Origin: Candidatus Zixiibacteriota bacterium
GTDB lineage: Bacteria; Zixibacteria; MSB-5A5; GN15; FEB-12
DNA length: 64,000 nt
Direction of reading: 5' to 3'
Assembly (NCBI GenBank): GCA_017999435.1
Contig: JAGNLV010000002.1
Coordinates: 372,001-436,000 of the forward strand
Part shown: piece by piece, positions 8,042 to 16,536 of the stretch
Position numbering within the stretch: the stretch's first letter is position 1
How the letters are laid out: every line of letters starts with the position of its first letter
Notes under the pieces: model-generated
Database searches by the model: none
Told to the model about the DNA's origin: nothing
Seen by the model: only the letters and a program-made list of their open reading frames with translations
Position numbers and translations under genes: made by a program

Positions 8042-8983
8042 ATGGCGACCGATACAGACAGACCGCCGACCCCCCGCCGCGGCCTCTTCCACCGTCCCCC
8101 GTGGCTGCCGAGCGGCCGGTCGGTGTGGCAGTGGCTGCGCCACTATTTCGGGGGGTTGTACGATCGCAGCGACAGCCACCACCTCTTCCTTAACGCGAGC
8201 GGGCTGGCCTTCTCGCTCTTCGTCTGCGTGGTGCCGATGGTGCTGATTCTGTTCTACGTGCTGGGGACTGTGCTCGAGCGGAAGCAGGTGGAGCGGGAGC
8301 TGGCGGCCTGGATCGACCGCGTGATTCCATACGAGAAGTATACGGAGGAGCCGAAGCAGTTCATCTTTTCGCGGCTCGACGAGTTCCGGGCGTATCGGAA
8401 GGTGGCGGGGGTGGTGGGCGCGCTGGGGCTGCTGTTTGCGGCGAGCGGGCTGTTCTCTTCGATGCGCACGGTGCTCAACCAGATCTTCCACACGTCGGTG
8501 TCCAAGCACGTGCTGATCGGCAAGCTGCGGGACCTCGGGATGATCGTGCTGGTGATCGGCTATTTTCTCTTGTCGATGCTCACCCTGCCGATTCTGGACG
8601 TGCTGGCCCGGGAGGCGAGCGGTATCGGCATGCTGAAGTCGCTGAACCTGAGCACGCTGGATCAGGTGCTGGTGACGGTGCTGTCGTTTGCGGTGATCTA
8701 TGTGGCTTTCTGGAGCCTCTACCACTTCATCCCGTACGCGCGGATGGAGCGGCGGGTGGTGGCGGTGAGCGCGTTCTGGGCGGCGCTCCTGTGGGAGGTG
8801 GCGAAACAGGCGTTCTCGGTGTATTTGAGCAACGCGGCGACGCTCCCGGTCATTTACGGGACCTACCTGTTCATCATCGTCGCCGCCTTCTGGATTTACT
8901 ACTCCTCAATTGTGTTCATCCTGGGAGCGGAAATCGGGCAGCTCTACCGGGAGCGGCGGGAGGCGAAGACGGGGACCGGGTGA
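8042..8983 (+). CDS. YihY/virulence factor BrkB family inner-membrane protein
   Basis: 313 residues with a soluble N-terminus (~40) and six predicted membrane segments, including LAFSLFVCVVPMVLILFYVL, a segment around VVGALGLLFAASGLFSS, and IIVAAFWIYYSSIVFILGAEI at the end. The final segment with its Ser-Ser/Gly-Ala-Glu pattern is the family hallmark. The old label ribonuclease BN for this family is wrong; the true function is undefined, with transport or lipid movement suggested. A TTGACA promoter ends eight bases before the ATG, which suggests a leaderless mRNA. Confidence 0.85.
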   Translation: MATDTDRPPTPRRGLFHRPPWLPSGRSVWQWLRHYFGGLYDRSDSHHLFLNASGLAFSLFVCVVPMVLILFYVLGTVLERKQVERELAAWIDRVIPYEKYTEEPKQFIFSRLDEFRAYRKVAGVVGALGLLFAASGLFSSMRTVLNQIFHTSVSKHVLIGKLRDLGMIVLVIGYFLLSMLTLPILDVLAREASGIGMLKSLNLSTLDQVLVTVLSFAVIYVAFWSLYHFIPYARMERRVVAVSAFWAALLWEVAKQAFSVYLSNAATLPVIYGTYLFIIVAAFWIYYSSIVFILGAEIGQLYRERREAKTGTG

Positions 8984-9004
8984 CGGGGCGGGCGGGGGCG
9001 CAGC

Positions 9005-9676
9005 CTACTCGAACGTCCCGCGGAGGCGCGAGAGGTCCTTGATGTGGATGCGCGGCCCGTCGACCTCGATTATGCCCTCGCGCGTGAGCTTGGCCAGCGA
9101 TCGGGAGAGCGTCTCGGGGATGGTCCCGAGCTGGGCGGCGAGGACGGCCTTCTTTTCGGGGAGGGTGACGGTGACGGCGTTGGCGCCCGCGCGGTCGGGC
9201 TGTTTTTTCAGGACGCGGTCGGCCTGACGGGCGAGGTAGTGGGCGATCCGGGTGGTGACGTCGGTCAGGGCAAGGCCCTCAACCAGGGTGGCCATTTTCC
9301 GGAGCAGGGCGCACAGGCGGGCGATGAGACTGAACGCGAGGTTCGGGTTGCGGCCGAGCAGCGCGATGAAGCGGTCGCGGTTGACCACCAGCAGCTCGGT
9401 GTCCTCGATCGCCTCGGCGTCGGCCGGGTAGCGGCCGTCGTTGAAGATGGCCGCCTCGGCAAAGGTATCCCCGGGCTTGGCGATCATGAGGATCTGCTCC
9501 TTGCCGTCGGGCGAGAGCTTGAACACCTTGACCTTGCCTTCCCCCACCACGAAAAACGAGGCGGCCGGATCCCCCTCGCTGAAGAGTATTTCCCCCTTGA
9601 CGGCGCGGCGGAGGGAGGTGGCGGTCTCGACCTCGGCCAGCGAGGCGTCGTCGAGACCGGCAAAGAGCTGGGACAT
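9005..9676 (-). CDS. Crp/Fnr family transcriptional regulator
   Basis: About 223 residues from the ATG at 9674-9676. A GTG at 9692-9694 with GGAG six bases upstream is an equally good start and adds six residues. Residues ~10-120 form the cyclic-nucleotide-binding-like beta roll (GEILFSEGDPAASFFVVGEG, then GDTFAEAAIFNDGRYPADA); residues ~150-215 are the Crp-type winged helix (LAAQLGTIPETLSRSLAKL). There is no N-terminal cysteine cluster, so it is not an oxygen-sensing iron-sulfur Fnr; the layout is closer to DNR/Crp types that bind heme or a nucleotide. Recognition-helix residues E-T-x-S-R-x-L resemble Crp, fitting TGTGA half-sites found before two heme-protein genes here. Confidence 0.85.
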   Translation of the reverse strand: MSQLFAGLDDASLAEVETATSLRRAVKGEILFSEGDPAASFFVVGEGKVKVFKLSPDGKEQILMIAKPGDTFAEAAIFNDGRYPADAEAIEDTELLVVNRDRFIALLGRNPNLAFSLIARLCALLRKMATLVEGLALTDVTTRIAHYLARQADRVLKKQPDRAGANAVTVTLPEKKAVLAAQLGTIPETLSRSLAKLTREGIIEVDGPRIHIKDLSRLRGTFE

Positions 9677-9730
9677 TTTCAGTAACGCACGCACGGGCGG
9701 CTCCAATTCTCCACATGAAGGGGCGCAAGC

Positions 9731-9759
9731 AAGGTAGCTAGTGCAGGGGTGTCTGTAAA
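9731..9759 (-). promoter_or_regulatory. Possible promoter of the Crp/Fnr gene
   Basis: On the minus strand TTTACA (9754-9759) and TACCTT (9731-9736) are 17 bases apart. The -10 box is weak. Confidence 0.35.
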
Positions 9760-9795
9760 CCGAAAAGGGCGGGGCCGGGCGGACCCCGTGCGGCC

Positions 9796-9827
9796 AATAA
9801 AAACCCCACACCGAGTGGTGCGGGGCC
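9796..9827 (-). terminator. Intrinsic terminator after the receiver gene
   Basis: On the minus strand the stem CCCCGCACC / GGTGTGGGG (one G-T pair, loop ACTC) is followed at once by TTTTTATT. It lies about 40 bases beyond the stop of the receiver gene and isolates it from the Crp/Fnr gene. Confidence 0.85.
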
Positions 9828-9868
9828 CGGGATTACTAGTGGCGGATGGTATCCAGAATCGCGTGGAT

Positions 9869-10222
9869 CTAAAGCAGGGAATTGATGAGCCGCTCGACAT
9901 CCGACATCATGAACGGTTTGGCCAGAAACCCGTCCGGCCTGGGACCGTCCAAATGGTCGAGCTCGCTCATCGCATAGCCCGAAATCAGCACAACCGGAAG
10001 TTTCGGATACATCTGTTTGATCCGCCCGACAAGTTCGAGTCCGGTCATGTTCGGCATGCGCATGTCGGTGATGACCATGGAAAACGGCTGGGCGGTGAGC
10101 TTGTCCAGCGCCTCTTGCCCATCGCCGGCGCGCTCCGAGGGATAGTCGAAGACTTCGAGCATGTCCGACAGGAGCGATGACATATTCGGGTTGTCATCGA
10201 CAATGAGAATTGGTTTTGCCAT
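9869..10222 (-). CDS. Stand-alone CheY-like response regulator receiver
   Basis: 117 residues, a single receiver domain. The acidic pocket DD (residues 9-10 in LIVDDNP), the phosphorylated Asp in VITDMRMPN (about residue 53), the switch Ser in VLISGYA and the conserved Lys in FLAKPF are all present, so it should be phosphorylatable. No output domain follows, so it must act by binding a partner, as CheY or Spo0F do. AAGGAG lies ten bases before the ATG. No histidine kinase gene is nearby. The gene starts 52 bases after hflX on the same strand and has its own terminator, so it could be co-transcribed with hflX. Confidence 0.9.
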   Translation of the reverse strand: MAKPILIVDDNPNMSSLLSDMLEVFDYPSERAGDGQEALDKLTAQPFSMVITDMRMPNMTGLELVGRIKQMYPKLPVVLISGYAMSELDHLDGPRPDGFLAKPFMMSDVERLINSLL

Positions 10223-10274
10223 ACGGTGCCTACTCCTTAGGCACAGTATCGGCAGGAGTTATGTAAGCCTTGAC

Positions 10275-11387
10275 CTAATCTGTCGAAGATTCGCGGGGGC
10301 GGCCGGAGGAGCGGGCGATGAGTTCGGCCTGCAGGGCGGCCAGCCCGCGGCCTTCCAGAGCGGAGATAAAAAAGGTCCGATCATGGTTGCCGTTGGCGGC
10401 ACAGCTGTCGGGCTTTGCGTCTATCTTGTTGTATACCATAAGGTAAGGAATCTTTTCGGCGCCGATCTCGGCCAGCACCCGCCGGGTGTGCTCAATGTGC
10501 TCGTCCACGTGGGGGTCGGCCACGTCGACCACGTGCAGCAGGAGGTCGGCGGTGGCCACCTCCTCTAGCGTCGACTTGAACGAGGCCACGAGCTGATGCG
10601 GAAGTTTCTTGATGAAGCCGACGGTGTCGGAGAAGACGATGCGGCAGGGATAACCGGCGGACATGACGCGGGTGGTGGAGTCGAGAGTGGTGAAGAGCAT
10701 GTCGGCGGTGCGGACATCGGCCTTGGTCAGCCGGTTGAAGAGAGTCGATTTGCCGGCGTTGGTATAGCCGACCAGAGCCACTTTGAAGAGCTCGCGGCGG
10801 CCCTTGCGCTGTTCGGCGCGCTGGGTGCCGAGTTTCTCGAGGCGCTGTTTGAGGTGGGCGATCTTGGTCCGGATCTGGCGGCGGTCGATCTCGAGCTGGG
10901 TCTCGCCGGGGCCCTTGGCGCCGATCCCGCCGTACTGGCGCGAGAAGTGCACCCAGGCGCCGGTGAGACGCGGGAGGGTGTATTCCAACTGGGCGAGTTC
11001 GACCTGGAGGCGCGCGGCCGCCGTGCGGGCGCGGGTAGCAAACAGGTCGAGGATGAGGATGGGCCGGTCGATGACTTTCGCCTCCAGGCGCTCCTCGAGG
11101 TTGCGCTGCTGCGCCGGCGAGAGAGGTTCATCGAAAATCAGGCAATTGCCGCCGAGGTCGGTAAGGAGGTTCTTGAGCTCCTCGACAAGGCCTTTACCGA
11201 TGTAGGTGGCGGGATCGGGGGCGGGACGGACCTGAATGCGCCGTCCGACAACCCGGGCGCCCGCGGAGACCGTCAAGGCGGCGAGCTCATCGAGCGATTC
11301 CTCAACCGCCACCCGGTCGCGGGAGGTGGCGGCGACCCCGACGAGGACCGCCTTCTCGGAATTATTCTTTGCGACGTCGAATGCCAC
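10275..11387 (-). CDS. hflX: GTPase HflX
   Basis: 370 residues from a GTG. The N-terminal HflX domain (to ~195) contains YIGKGLVEEL and the linker GGIGAKGPGETQLEIDRRQI typical of the family; the GTPase domain follows with G1 GYTNAGKS (207-214), a switch II region DTVGFIKKLPHQLVASF and the G4 motif NKID. HflX binds the 50S subunit and splits stalled ribosomes under stress. Its length fits the short bacterial form. No clear Shine-Dalgarno precedes the GTG, although a good promoter does. Confidence 0.95.
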   Translation of the reverse strand: MAFDVAKNNSEKAVLVGVAATSRDRVAVEESLDELAALTVSAGARVVGRRIQVRPAPDPATYIGKGLVEELKNLLTDLGGNCLIFDEPLSPAQQRNLEERLEAKVIDRPILILDLFATRARTAAARLQVELAQLEYTLPRLTGAWVHFSRQYGGIGAKGPGETQLEIDRRQIRTKIAHLKQRLEKLGTQRAEQRKGRRELFKVALVGYTNAGKSTLFNRLTKADVRTADMLFTTLDSTTRVMSAGYPCRIVFSDTVGFIKKLPHQLVASFKSTLEEVATADLLLHVVDVADPHVDEHIEHTRRVLAEIGAEKIPYLMVYNKIDAKPDSCAANGNHDRTFFISALEGRGLAALQAELIARSSGRPRESSTD

Positions 11388-11438
11388 TAAGGGTTGTTAC
11401 GGTCTCCGGGCGTTGTTGACTGATTTCGTCCTTTATCA

Positions 11439-11466
11439 ATTATATGCGCAACGGCGGATTTGGCAA
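11439..11466 (-). promoter_or_regulatory. Sigma70 promoter of hflX
   Basis: On the minus strand TTGCCA (11461-11466) and a perfect TATAAT (11439-11444) are 16 bases apart. The start would be about 45 bases before the GTG. Confidence 0.6.
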
Positions 11467-11542
11467 CAGAGAAAGCGGGTGGGAGCAGCGCTCGTCCCCC
11501 CCCTGGCCCCTCCGCGACTCGTGGCGGCGGCGTGCGGGACGG

Positions 11543-12151
11543 TCATCCCTCTCCCCCGCCCTCGGCGTGCTCGATTTCCTCCATCGTGCGGCCGGTCTTG
11601 ACCGAGGTGGCATGTTCGGCGACGGGGTCGCGGTCGGGGTCGGCGTGCGCGTCCCTCATCTTGATCAGGAGCCACTGCCCGCGGTCGCGCTCCTTCTTGA
11701 AGCGGCGCAGGGCGTAGCCGCCCCGGAGCCGGGCGCCGTGGAGTTCGATCTCGATCGCGCCCCGCGCGTAGGCCTCGGCGAGGGGAATTTCACCGCCCTC
11801 CCGGTCCTGCGTAAGATTGGCGTACCGGCCGGCGTCCCAGATCATGACCGTGCCGCCGCCATACTCCCCCTCGGGGATGGTCCCTTCGAAGTCGGCGTAC
11901 TCGATCGGGTGGTCCTCGGTTTCGACGGCGAGGCGCTTGTCGGACGGGTTGGCCGAGGGGCCTTTCGGCACCGCCCACGATTTCAGGACGCCGTCGATCT
12001 CGAGGCGGAAGTCAAAATGGAGGTGGGAGGCGCGGTGTTTCTGGATGACGAAAAGGGGTTGGCCGCGGCCGGCGGCCGGGCCGCCCGATGGTTCGGCGGT
12101 CTTGCGAAAATCGCGTTTCTCGCGGTAGGCTTTGAGTTTGTCGTCGGTCAC
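11543..12151 (-). CDS. Stand-alone LigD-type 3'-phosphoesterase (PE) domain protein
   Basis: 202 residues from a GTG with GGAGG five bases upstream. The PE-domain core is clear: FVIQKHRASHLHFDFRLE (His-x-His active-site pair and Arg), SWAVPKGPS, DHPIEYADFEGTIPEGEYGGG and VMIWDAGRY. In LigD this domain trims 3'-phosphates and ribonucleotides at broken ends during non-homologous end joining. Here there is no ligase or polymerase domain and no Ku gene in the window, so it is either a free repair nuclease or partner of genes elsewhere. The C-terminus is polar and probably disordered. Confidence 0.88.
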   Translation of the reverse strand: MTDDKLKAYREKRDFRKTAEPSGGPAAGRGQPLFVIQKHRASHLHFDFRLEIDGVLKSWAVPKGPSANPSDKRLAVETEDHPIEYADFEGTIPEGEYGGGTVMIWDAGRYANLTQDREGGEIPLAEAYARGAIEIELHGARLRGGYALRRFKKERDRGQWLLIKMRDAHADPDRDPVAEHATSVKTGRTMEEIEHAEGGGEG

Positions 12152-12180
12152 AGGTCCTCCGGCTTGCGGCGCCGCTCAGT

Positions 12181-12186
12181 ATTATA
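12181..12186 (-). promoter_or_regulatory. Possible -10 box of the phosphoesterase gene
   Basis: A perfect TATAAT on the minus strand lies about 30 bases before the GTG. The -35 region (TTTCCC) is poor. Confidence 0.35.
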
Positions 12187-12316
12187 GTGAACCGGGGGGC
12201 CCGGGGAAAGTTTCCGCGGGAAAGATTACGGTGGTTCGGGGCGCGGCGGCGCTGCACATTGAGAGGATCCCGAACGTCCCGGAGAAAGTCCAGACGGTCC
12301 AAACGAAGGCGGTGAT

Positions 12317-13252
12317 ATGAACACGACATCCGGCGCGATCGTTCTCGCGGCTGCGCTCCTCCTGGGGGAACCGGCGGCCGAGGCTGCGCCCGACGGCGGC
12401 GGGGATTCCCTGACCATTCCCTTCCGGCTCGAGCATTCCCGGATCATCATTCCCTCGAGCGTCAACGGTTCTCGCCCGCTGGCGCTGATCCTCGATACCG
12501 GGATGCCGATCGAGGGGGCGTACCTGTTCCACGAGGAATTTGTCTCGGAGATCGACACCGCTCGGGCGGCGGTGGTCCGGGTTCCGGGCGCGGGCGCGGG
12601 AGAAGCCTCGACCGCGCTGATGGTCGAGGACGGGGTGATCGCCTGCGGCGGGTACACGGTCACCGGCCAGCGAATCATCGTGTCGCGCAGCGCGCACACG
12701 CAGGGGTTCGGTTCGGACGGAGTGATCGGCCGGAGCCTGTTCGGCCGCCACACGCTCGAGGTTGATTTCGACCGCGAGGTCATCATCCTCCACGACACAG
12801 CGGTCGCCGCGGCCGACAGTTCGTGGTACGCCGTGCCGGTCACCGCCTCGAATGAACTTCCCTTTCTGCAGGGGGAGATCGAGACCGTCCCGGGGGAGGT
12901 CGTTCCGGTCACGGTCTATGTGGATCTCGCGTCGAGGGATGCGCTCGAGCTGCTGATGCGGCCGGGCCAGCGGTGGACGATGCCGGACAGCGCGGAATCC
13001 TCCTACCTCGGGACCGGTCTCAGCGGCGACATCTCCGGCTATCGGGGTCGGGTGGCCAAGCTGCGCATCGGGCCGTATGAGCTGTCGGACGTGGCGGCGG
13101 TGTTCGCGCCGGCCGAGGTGCGATCAAAGCAGAAGAAGGCGGACGGGATCCTGGGCTGCGGCCTGGTGATGCGGTTCAACGTGATATTCGACCTGGCGCA
13201 CGGCGTGCTGTACCTCAAGCCGAGCCGGCACTACGGCGAACCGTTCCGCTGA
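12317..13252 (+). CDS. Exported retropepsin-like aspartic protease homologue
   Basis: 311 residues with an N-terminal signal peptide (ALLLGEPAAEAA). Residues 57-62 read ALILDTG, the active-site triad of retroviral-type aspartic proteases, and GFGSDGVIGRSLFGRHTLEV (~130-149) resembles the C-terminal G-hydrophobic strand of one lobe. A second lobe begins near 195 with VYVDLASRDAL, where the DTG is changed to DLA, and ends in DGILGCGLVMRFNVIFD. So it appears to be a two-lobed protein with one intact and one degenerate site. Whether it cleaves peptides is uncertain. It stands alone between divergent and convergent neighbours. Confidence 0.65.
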   Translation: MNTTSGAIVLAAALLLGEPAAEAAPDGGGDSLTIPFRLEHSRIIIPSSVNGSRPLALILDTGMPIEGAYLFHEEFVSEIDTARAAVVRVPGAGAGEASTALMVEDGVIACGGYTVTGQRIIVSRSAHTQGFGSDGVIGRSLFGRHTLEVDFDREVIILHDTAVAAADSSWYAVPVTASNELPFLQGEIETVPGEVVPVTVYVDLASRDALELLMRPGQRWTMPDSAESSYLGTGLSGDISGYRGRVAKLRIGPYELSDVAAVFAPAEVRSKQKKADGILGCGLVMRFNVIFDLAHGVLYLKPSRHYGEPFR

Positions 13253-13326
13253 GCGCCGCTACCCCGACCGGGTTCGGCCCCGGCGGGCGGGCATCCGCCG
13301 GCCGGGCCGGTTCGAGAGTTCCGCGG

Positions 13327-14532
13327 TCACTCGCCGCCGGCCGCCTTCTCTTCGATCAGCGCGGCGAACTTGCCCACCCACTCGTCGAGACTGGCCATGT
13401 CTTCGGACGACGGCACGAGACGGGCTTTGAAGATCTCGTCGAGGGTCTTGATCTTCATGCCCTCAAGGCGCTGCTGCACGAGTTTGACCCCTTCCCCGCC
13501 CCAGCCGTAGGAGCCGAAAACGGCCGCTTTCAGGCCGCGGGTCGGGACGGTGGAGAGCAGGTTGACGGCGTCCCAGGTCGGCCGGACAGCGTCGCCGGCG
13601 AAGGTCGGGGTGCCGAAGGCGACGGCGCGGGAAGCCTCGAGGGTATCGCGGAGGTCGCCGGGCCGGCAATCGGCGGCGTTGACCATCACCGTCGTGTAGC
13701 CTCTCCCCCGCAGGTTGGCCTCGACGGCGCCGGCGATGCGGGCGGTGTTTCCGTACGAACTGACGTAGACGATGGCGACCTGGTTTTTGCCCTCGGTCTT
13801 GTCGGCCGACCACCGCCGGTACTTGTCGAGGTGGGCGGCGACGTCCCGCCGGATGAGGGGGCCGTGGGACGGGGCGATCATGCGGATGGCGAAGTCGGCC
13901 AGCTTGGGGAGGTTCTTGCGGATATAGGGCGCGAACGGGCGCATGATGGCGTCGTAGTAGTAGTGCATCTCGGAGTCGAAATCGACCGCGCTCTGGTCCG
14001 CCCAGAGATCATCGAACGCGATGTGGGCGGCGAACCCGTCGCACGAAAAGAGAATCCCGTCCTCCGCGAGGAACTCCATCATGGTATCGGGCCAGTGCAT
14101 GTAGGGGGTCAGCTTGAAAATGAGCCGCTTGCCGCCGAGGTCGATTTCGGAGTTGTCCTTGACCGGAGTGATCTTGGCCTCGCGGTTGAGGACGTTCTTC
14201 ACAAAGGGCAGAGCGGCGGTGGCGCAGACGATCTCCAGGTTGGGCAGGCGGTCGAGCAGCGCGTGCATGGCGCCGGAGTGATCGGGTTCGGTATGGTTGA
14301 CGACCAGCAGGTTGACGCGGTCGAGCGGGACGACCGCGGCGATGTTGGCGAAGTACTCCTCGGTGAAGGCGGCCTTGACCGTGTCGATGAGTGCGACGCG
14401 CTCGGTCCCCTTCACCAGGTAGGCGTTGTAGGTGGTCCCGTGCTGGGTGGCCATAATAATGTCAAAAATGCGCAGGTCGCGGTCGCGGACGCCGACCCAC
14501 CAGACGTTGTCGGAAATTTGCGGTGGCTGCAT
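13327..14532 (-). CDS. Flavodiiron protein (A-type flavoprotein)
   Basis: 401 residues, the size of a class A flavodiiron protein. The N-terminal metallo-beta-lactamase-like domain carries the diiron ligands HxExDH (His80, Glu82, Asp84, His85), His146, Asp165 and His223. The flavodoxin domain begins at about 250 with the FMN loop VSSYGNTA. These enzymes reduce O2 to water and/or NO to N2O in the cytoplasm of anaerobes and microaerophiles, usually fed by rubredoxin or NADH:rubredoxin oxidoreductase. No rubredoxin domain is fused and no rubredoxin gene is adjacent. It fits the oxygen-handling theme set by the oxidase at 498-2039. Confidence 0.93.
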   Translation of the reverse strand: MQPPQISDNVWWVGVRDRDLRIFDIIMATQHGTTYNAYLVKGTERVALIDTVKAAFTEEYFANIAAVVPLDRVNLLVVNHTEPDHSGAMHALLDRLPNLEIVCATAALPFVKNVLNREAKITPVKDNSEIDLGGKRLIFKLTPYMHWPDTMMEFLAEDGILFSCDGFAAHIAFDDLWADQSAVDFDSEMHYYYDAIMRPFAPYIRKNLPKLADFAIRMIAPSHGPLIRRDVAAHLDKYRRWSADKTEGKNQVAIVYVSSYGNTARIAGAVEANLRGRGYTTVMVNAADCRPGDLRDTLEASRAVAFGTPTFAGDAVRPTWDAVNLLSTVPTRGLKAAVFGSYGWGGEGVKLVQQRLEGMKIKTLDEIFKARLVPSSEDMASLDEWVGKFAALIEEKAAGGE

Positions 14533-14616
14533 GCTTGTGTCTCGCTGTTAGAACGCGGCCGTCGCCTCCGCCTTCGCCGAGGGGGACGGTTCCGTTCGGG
14601 GTTGGATTCCGGCGGT

Positions 14617-14644
14617 AATATAGGCGGCGGCCGGGCGAAGGCAA
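14617..14644 (-). promoter_or_regulatory. Sigma70 promoter of the flavodiiron gene
   Basis: On the minus strand TTGCCT (14639-14644) and TATATT (14617-14622) are 16 bases apart, about 85 bases before the ATG. Confidence 0.5.
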
Positions 14645-14681
14645 GGACTACGGCGACGGCCGCACCGAATGACGGCGGCCG

Positions 14682-15653
14682 TCAGCGCGCCGGCGAGCTC
14701 TCGGCCGCGGCCGCTCTCAGCCCGTCGACAAAAGCCAGGACCGATTCCAGCAGCTGCCCTTCCGGGGGAGTCGGCCGCACCGTGAGCAGATTCGGTTCGG
14801 ACAGCTCGCGGAGGGCGGCGATTTCCGGGCAGTCGACTGCGTCCGCGGGCAGGAAGACGAGCGCGGGGATCGGAACCGCCTCGAGGTTGTCCAGGCCGCG
14901 GCGCGGGGAGGCGTAACCGGAGCGAATCTTGTACCACCACCACATCGTGGTCTTGAAGAAGGGGAAGTTCCAGAGGCCGCGGGCGTGCCGTTTGACGTCC
15001 CACAGGCGGTCGGTCGAGAGGTACGGTTCGATCGCCACGATGCCGTCGAGGCGCGCCTCCTCGAGCGCCGCGAGGTAGGCAGCCTCGGCGCCGAGGCCGC
15101 GGCCGACGACCGCGACCGGGGGACGGAGGCGGTCGCGGATGTGCAGCCAGGCGAGCACCTCTTCGAGATCATCGGCCTCGAGACGGCCTTCCCCGTGGTA
15201 CTGCCCGCTGGAGAGGCCCGAGGCGCGCTGATCATAGAGCACGACGTTGTAGCCGCGGGCGACGAACTGCCGCGCCCAGGGAAGCAGGGCGGTGCGGTCG
15301 GCGCTCTCCTCGTGCAGCAGGATCACCGTGCCGGCGACCGGCGCGGCCGTGTCGGACGACACCTCGACAAACAACCCGGCCAGGTTGGTCAGCGCGTCGA
15401 CTTCGACGCGAAACGTATCACAGACAAGGTCGGCGCCGAGGCAGGCCGCGGGGTCGTTAACCGGAAGGGAATCGAGATTTCGGAACGCGTCCGGGTTCGG
15501 CCGGCCCATCACCGCCTTGGCCCGAGTGAGCGGGTAGATGGCGTAGACGACCACAAGAATGCCGACGACAATCAGGACGGCTGCGGTCTTAATGACCTCC
15601 CTCGTGGTCTGGGATATTTTTTTCTTTTTTTTCGCCACGGAGTGCGTCCTCAT
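14682..15653 (-). CDS. Membrane-anchored alpha/beta hydrolase fold protein with nucleophile Ser replaced by Gly
   Basis: About 323 residues from the ATG at 15653. A TTG 18 bases upstream and a GTG at 15638 with GAGG nine bases before it are alternative starts. A Lys-rich N-terminus (VAKKKKK) is followed by one membrane anchor (AAVLIVVGILVVVYAIY). The rest is an alpha/beta hydrolase fold: the oxyanion strand TVILLHEES, the YDQRASGLSSG loop, and the nucleophile elbow, which reads VVGRGLGAEAA instead of G-x-S-x-G. The codon at the Ser position is GGC, so the usual nucleophile is absent. It may be non-catalytic or use another residue. The Asp/His end of the triad is unclear. Confidence 0.7.
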   Translation of the reverse strand: MRTHSVAKKKKKISQTTREVIKTAAVLIVVGILVVVYAIYPLTRAKAVMGRPNPDAFRNLDSLPVNDPAACLGADLVCDTFRVEVDALTNLAGLFVEVSSDTAAPVAGTVILLHEESADRTALLPWARQFVARGYNVVLYDQRASGLSSGQYHGEGRLEADDLEEVLAWLHIRDRLRPPVAVVGRGLGAEAAYLAALEEARLDGIVAIEPYLSTDRLWDVKRHARGLWNFPFFKTTMWWWYKIRSGYASPRRGLDNLEAVPIPALVFLPADAVDCPEIAALRELSEPNLLTVRPTPPEGQLLESVLAFVDGLRAAAAESSPAR

Positions 15654-16536
15654 CCGGTAACAGCTTTTCAATCGCGAAAGATCGTCGGGGGGCCCAGGAT
15701 AGTCAACGGGAAAGTTGCCTGTGGGAGGAAGCGAGGACCACGCTGTCCACTATGCGGTCCCGCGGCGGCGCGGCCGCGCAGGCGGGCGCGGCAGTTCGCC
15801 TCGGCGTGGCCGTCGACCGCCGCCGGTGCATGTCGTTGCATAGCGGGCGGCCGAGGCTGAACGGAATTTCACGAGAGCCTTCGAGGGCACGTCCGAAAGA
15901 AACTTAACTGACTAATTTACAATGACTTACGAGTCCGTCGTTCGACCCGCGTCGGGGGCCGCGACTCATGGGGGGCGGCACACGAATTGCTGAGCTTGCA
16001 GGTGCGAAAGAAGTCTCGAACTCGGCCTGACCGCCGGGTCGGGCGCACATGGCGCACATAATGAGGAGTGAAAACATCGGTACAGGAAATTCGCGGCGGC
16101 CTCGGGCGTGCAGCGGCCGGAGGCCGGTCACGAGCGCACCTTGGCCGGTTACCCCGGCGGCGATTTTGTTTGCGATTTCCTGTTGACAAGATTCGCCCTT
16201 AGCCCTATATTAGCCTCGGATGATGGGTAAGTTCTCCACATGAAGATTACACAGCGAGACTTTCGAAGAGTCCGTCCTTCCGAGCAGAACGTCTGATACT
16301 TCCTTCCCTGGACGGTGAGGGAGCCGTCTTACGGGAACACTGACAGGTTACTATTGCAGAACGCTGCTGCAAGCGAACAGCAAAGGTAAGACGAGTTGAA
16401 GCGGATTTCCGAGAAGTACATGATCGGGAGACGCGCGACACGTAACACTTAGTGGTCTGGGGAATGCCTTATCGGATCTAGGCTAAGGGTTGCTTTGCTA
16501 CGGTCGTAACATCGAACCTGGATTAAGGAGGAAGGT
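15654..16536 (+). other. Intergenic region: promoter and 320-base leader before the first surface-protein gene
   Basis: No convincing gene. The first half is GC-rich with no clear structure. After a strong promoter at 16183-16211 about 320 bases of AT-richer leader run to the ATG at 16537. Short minus-strand frames here have no ribosome site and no family resemblance. Confidence 0.6.
16183..16211 (+). promoter_or_regulatory. Strong sigma70 promoter
   Basis: A perfect TTGACA (16183-16188) is followed after 17 bases by TATATT (16206-16211). Confidence 0.75.

Noticed and set aside
12182-12912. Two minus-strand frames of ~200 codons opposite the aspartic-protease-like gene
   Set aside because: Composition and lack of domains mark them as shadows; the plus-strand gene has a signal peptide and DTG motif.
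15904-16441. Three short minus-strand frames before the surface locus
   Set aside because: No ribosome site, no recognisable domain, and they run against the strong promoter and leader at 16183.
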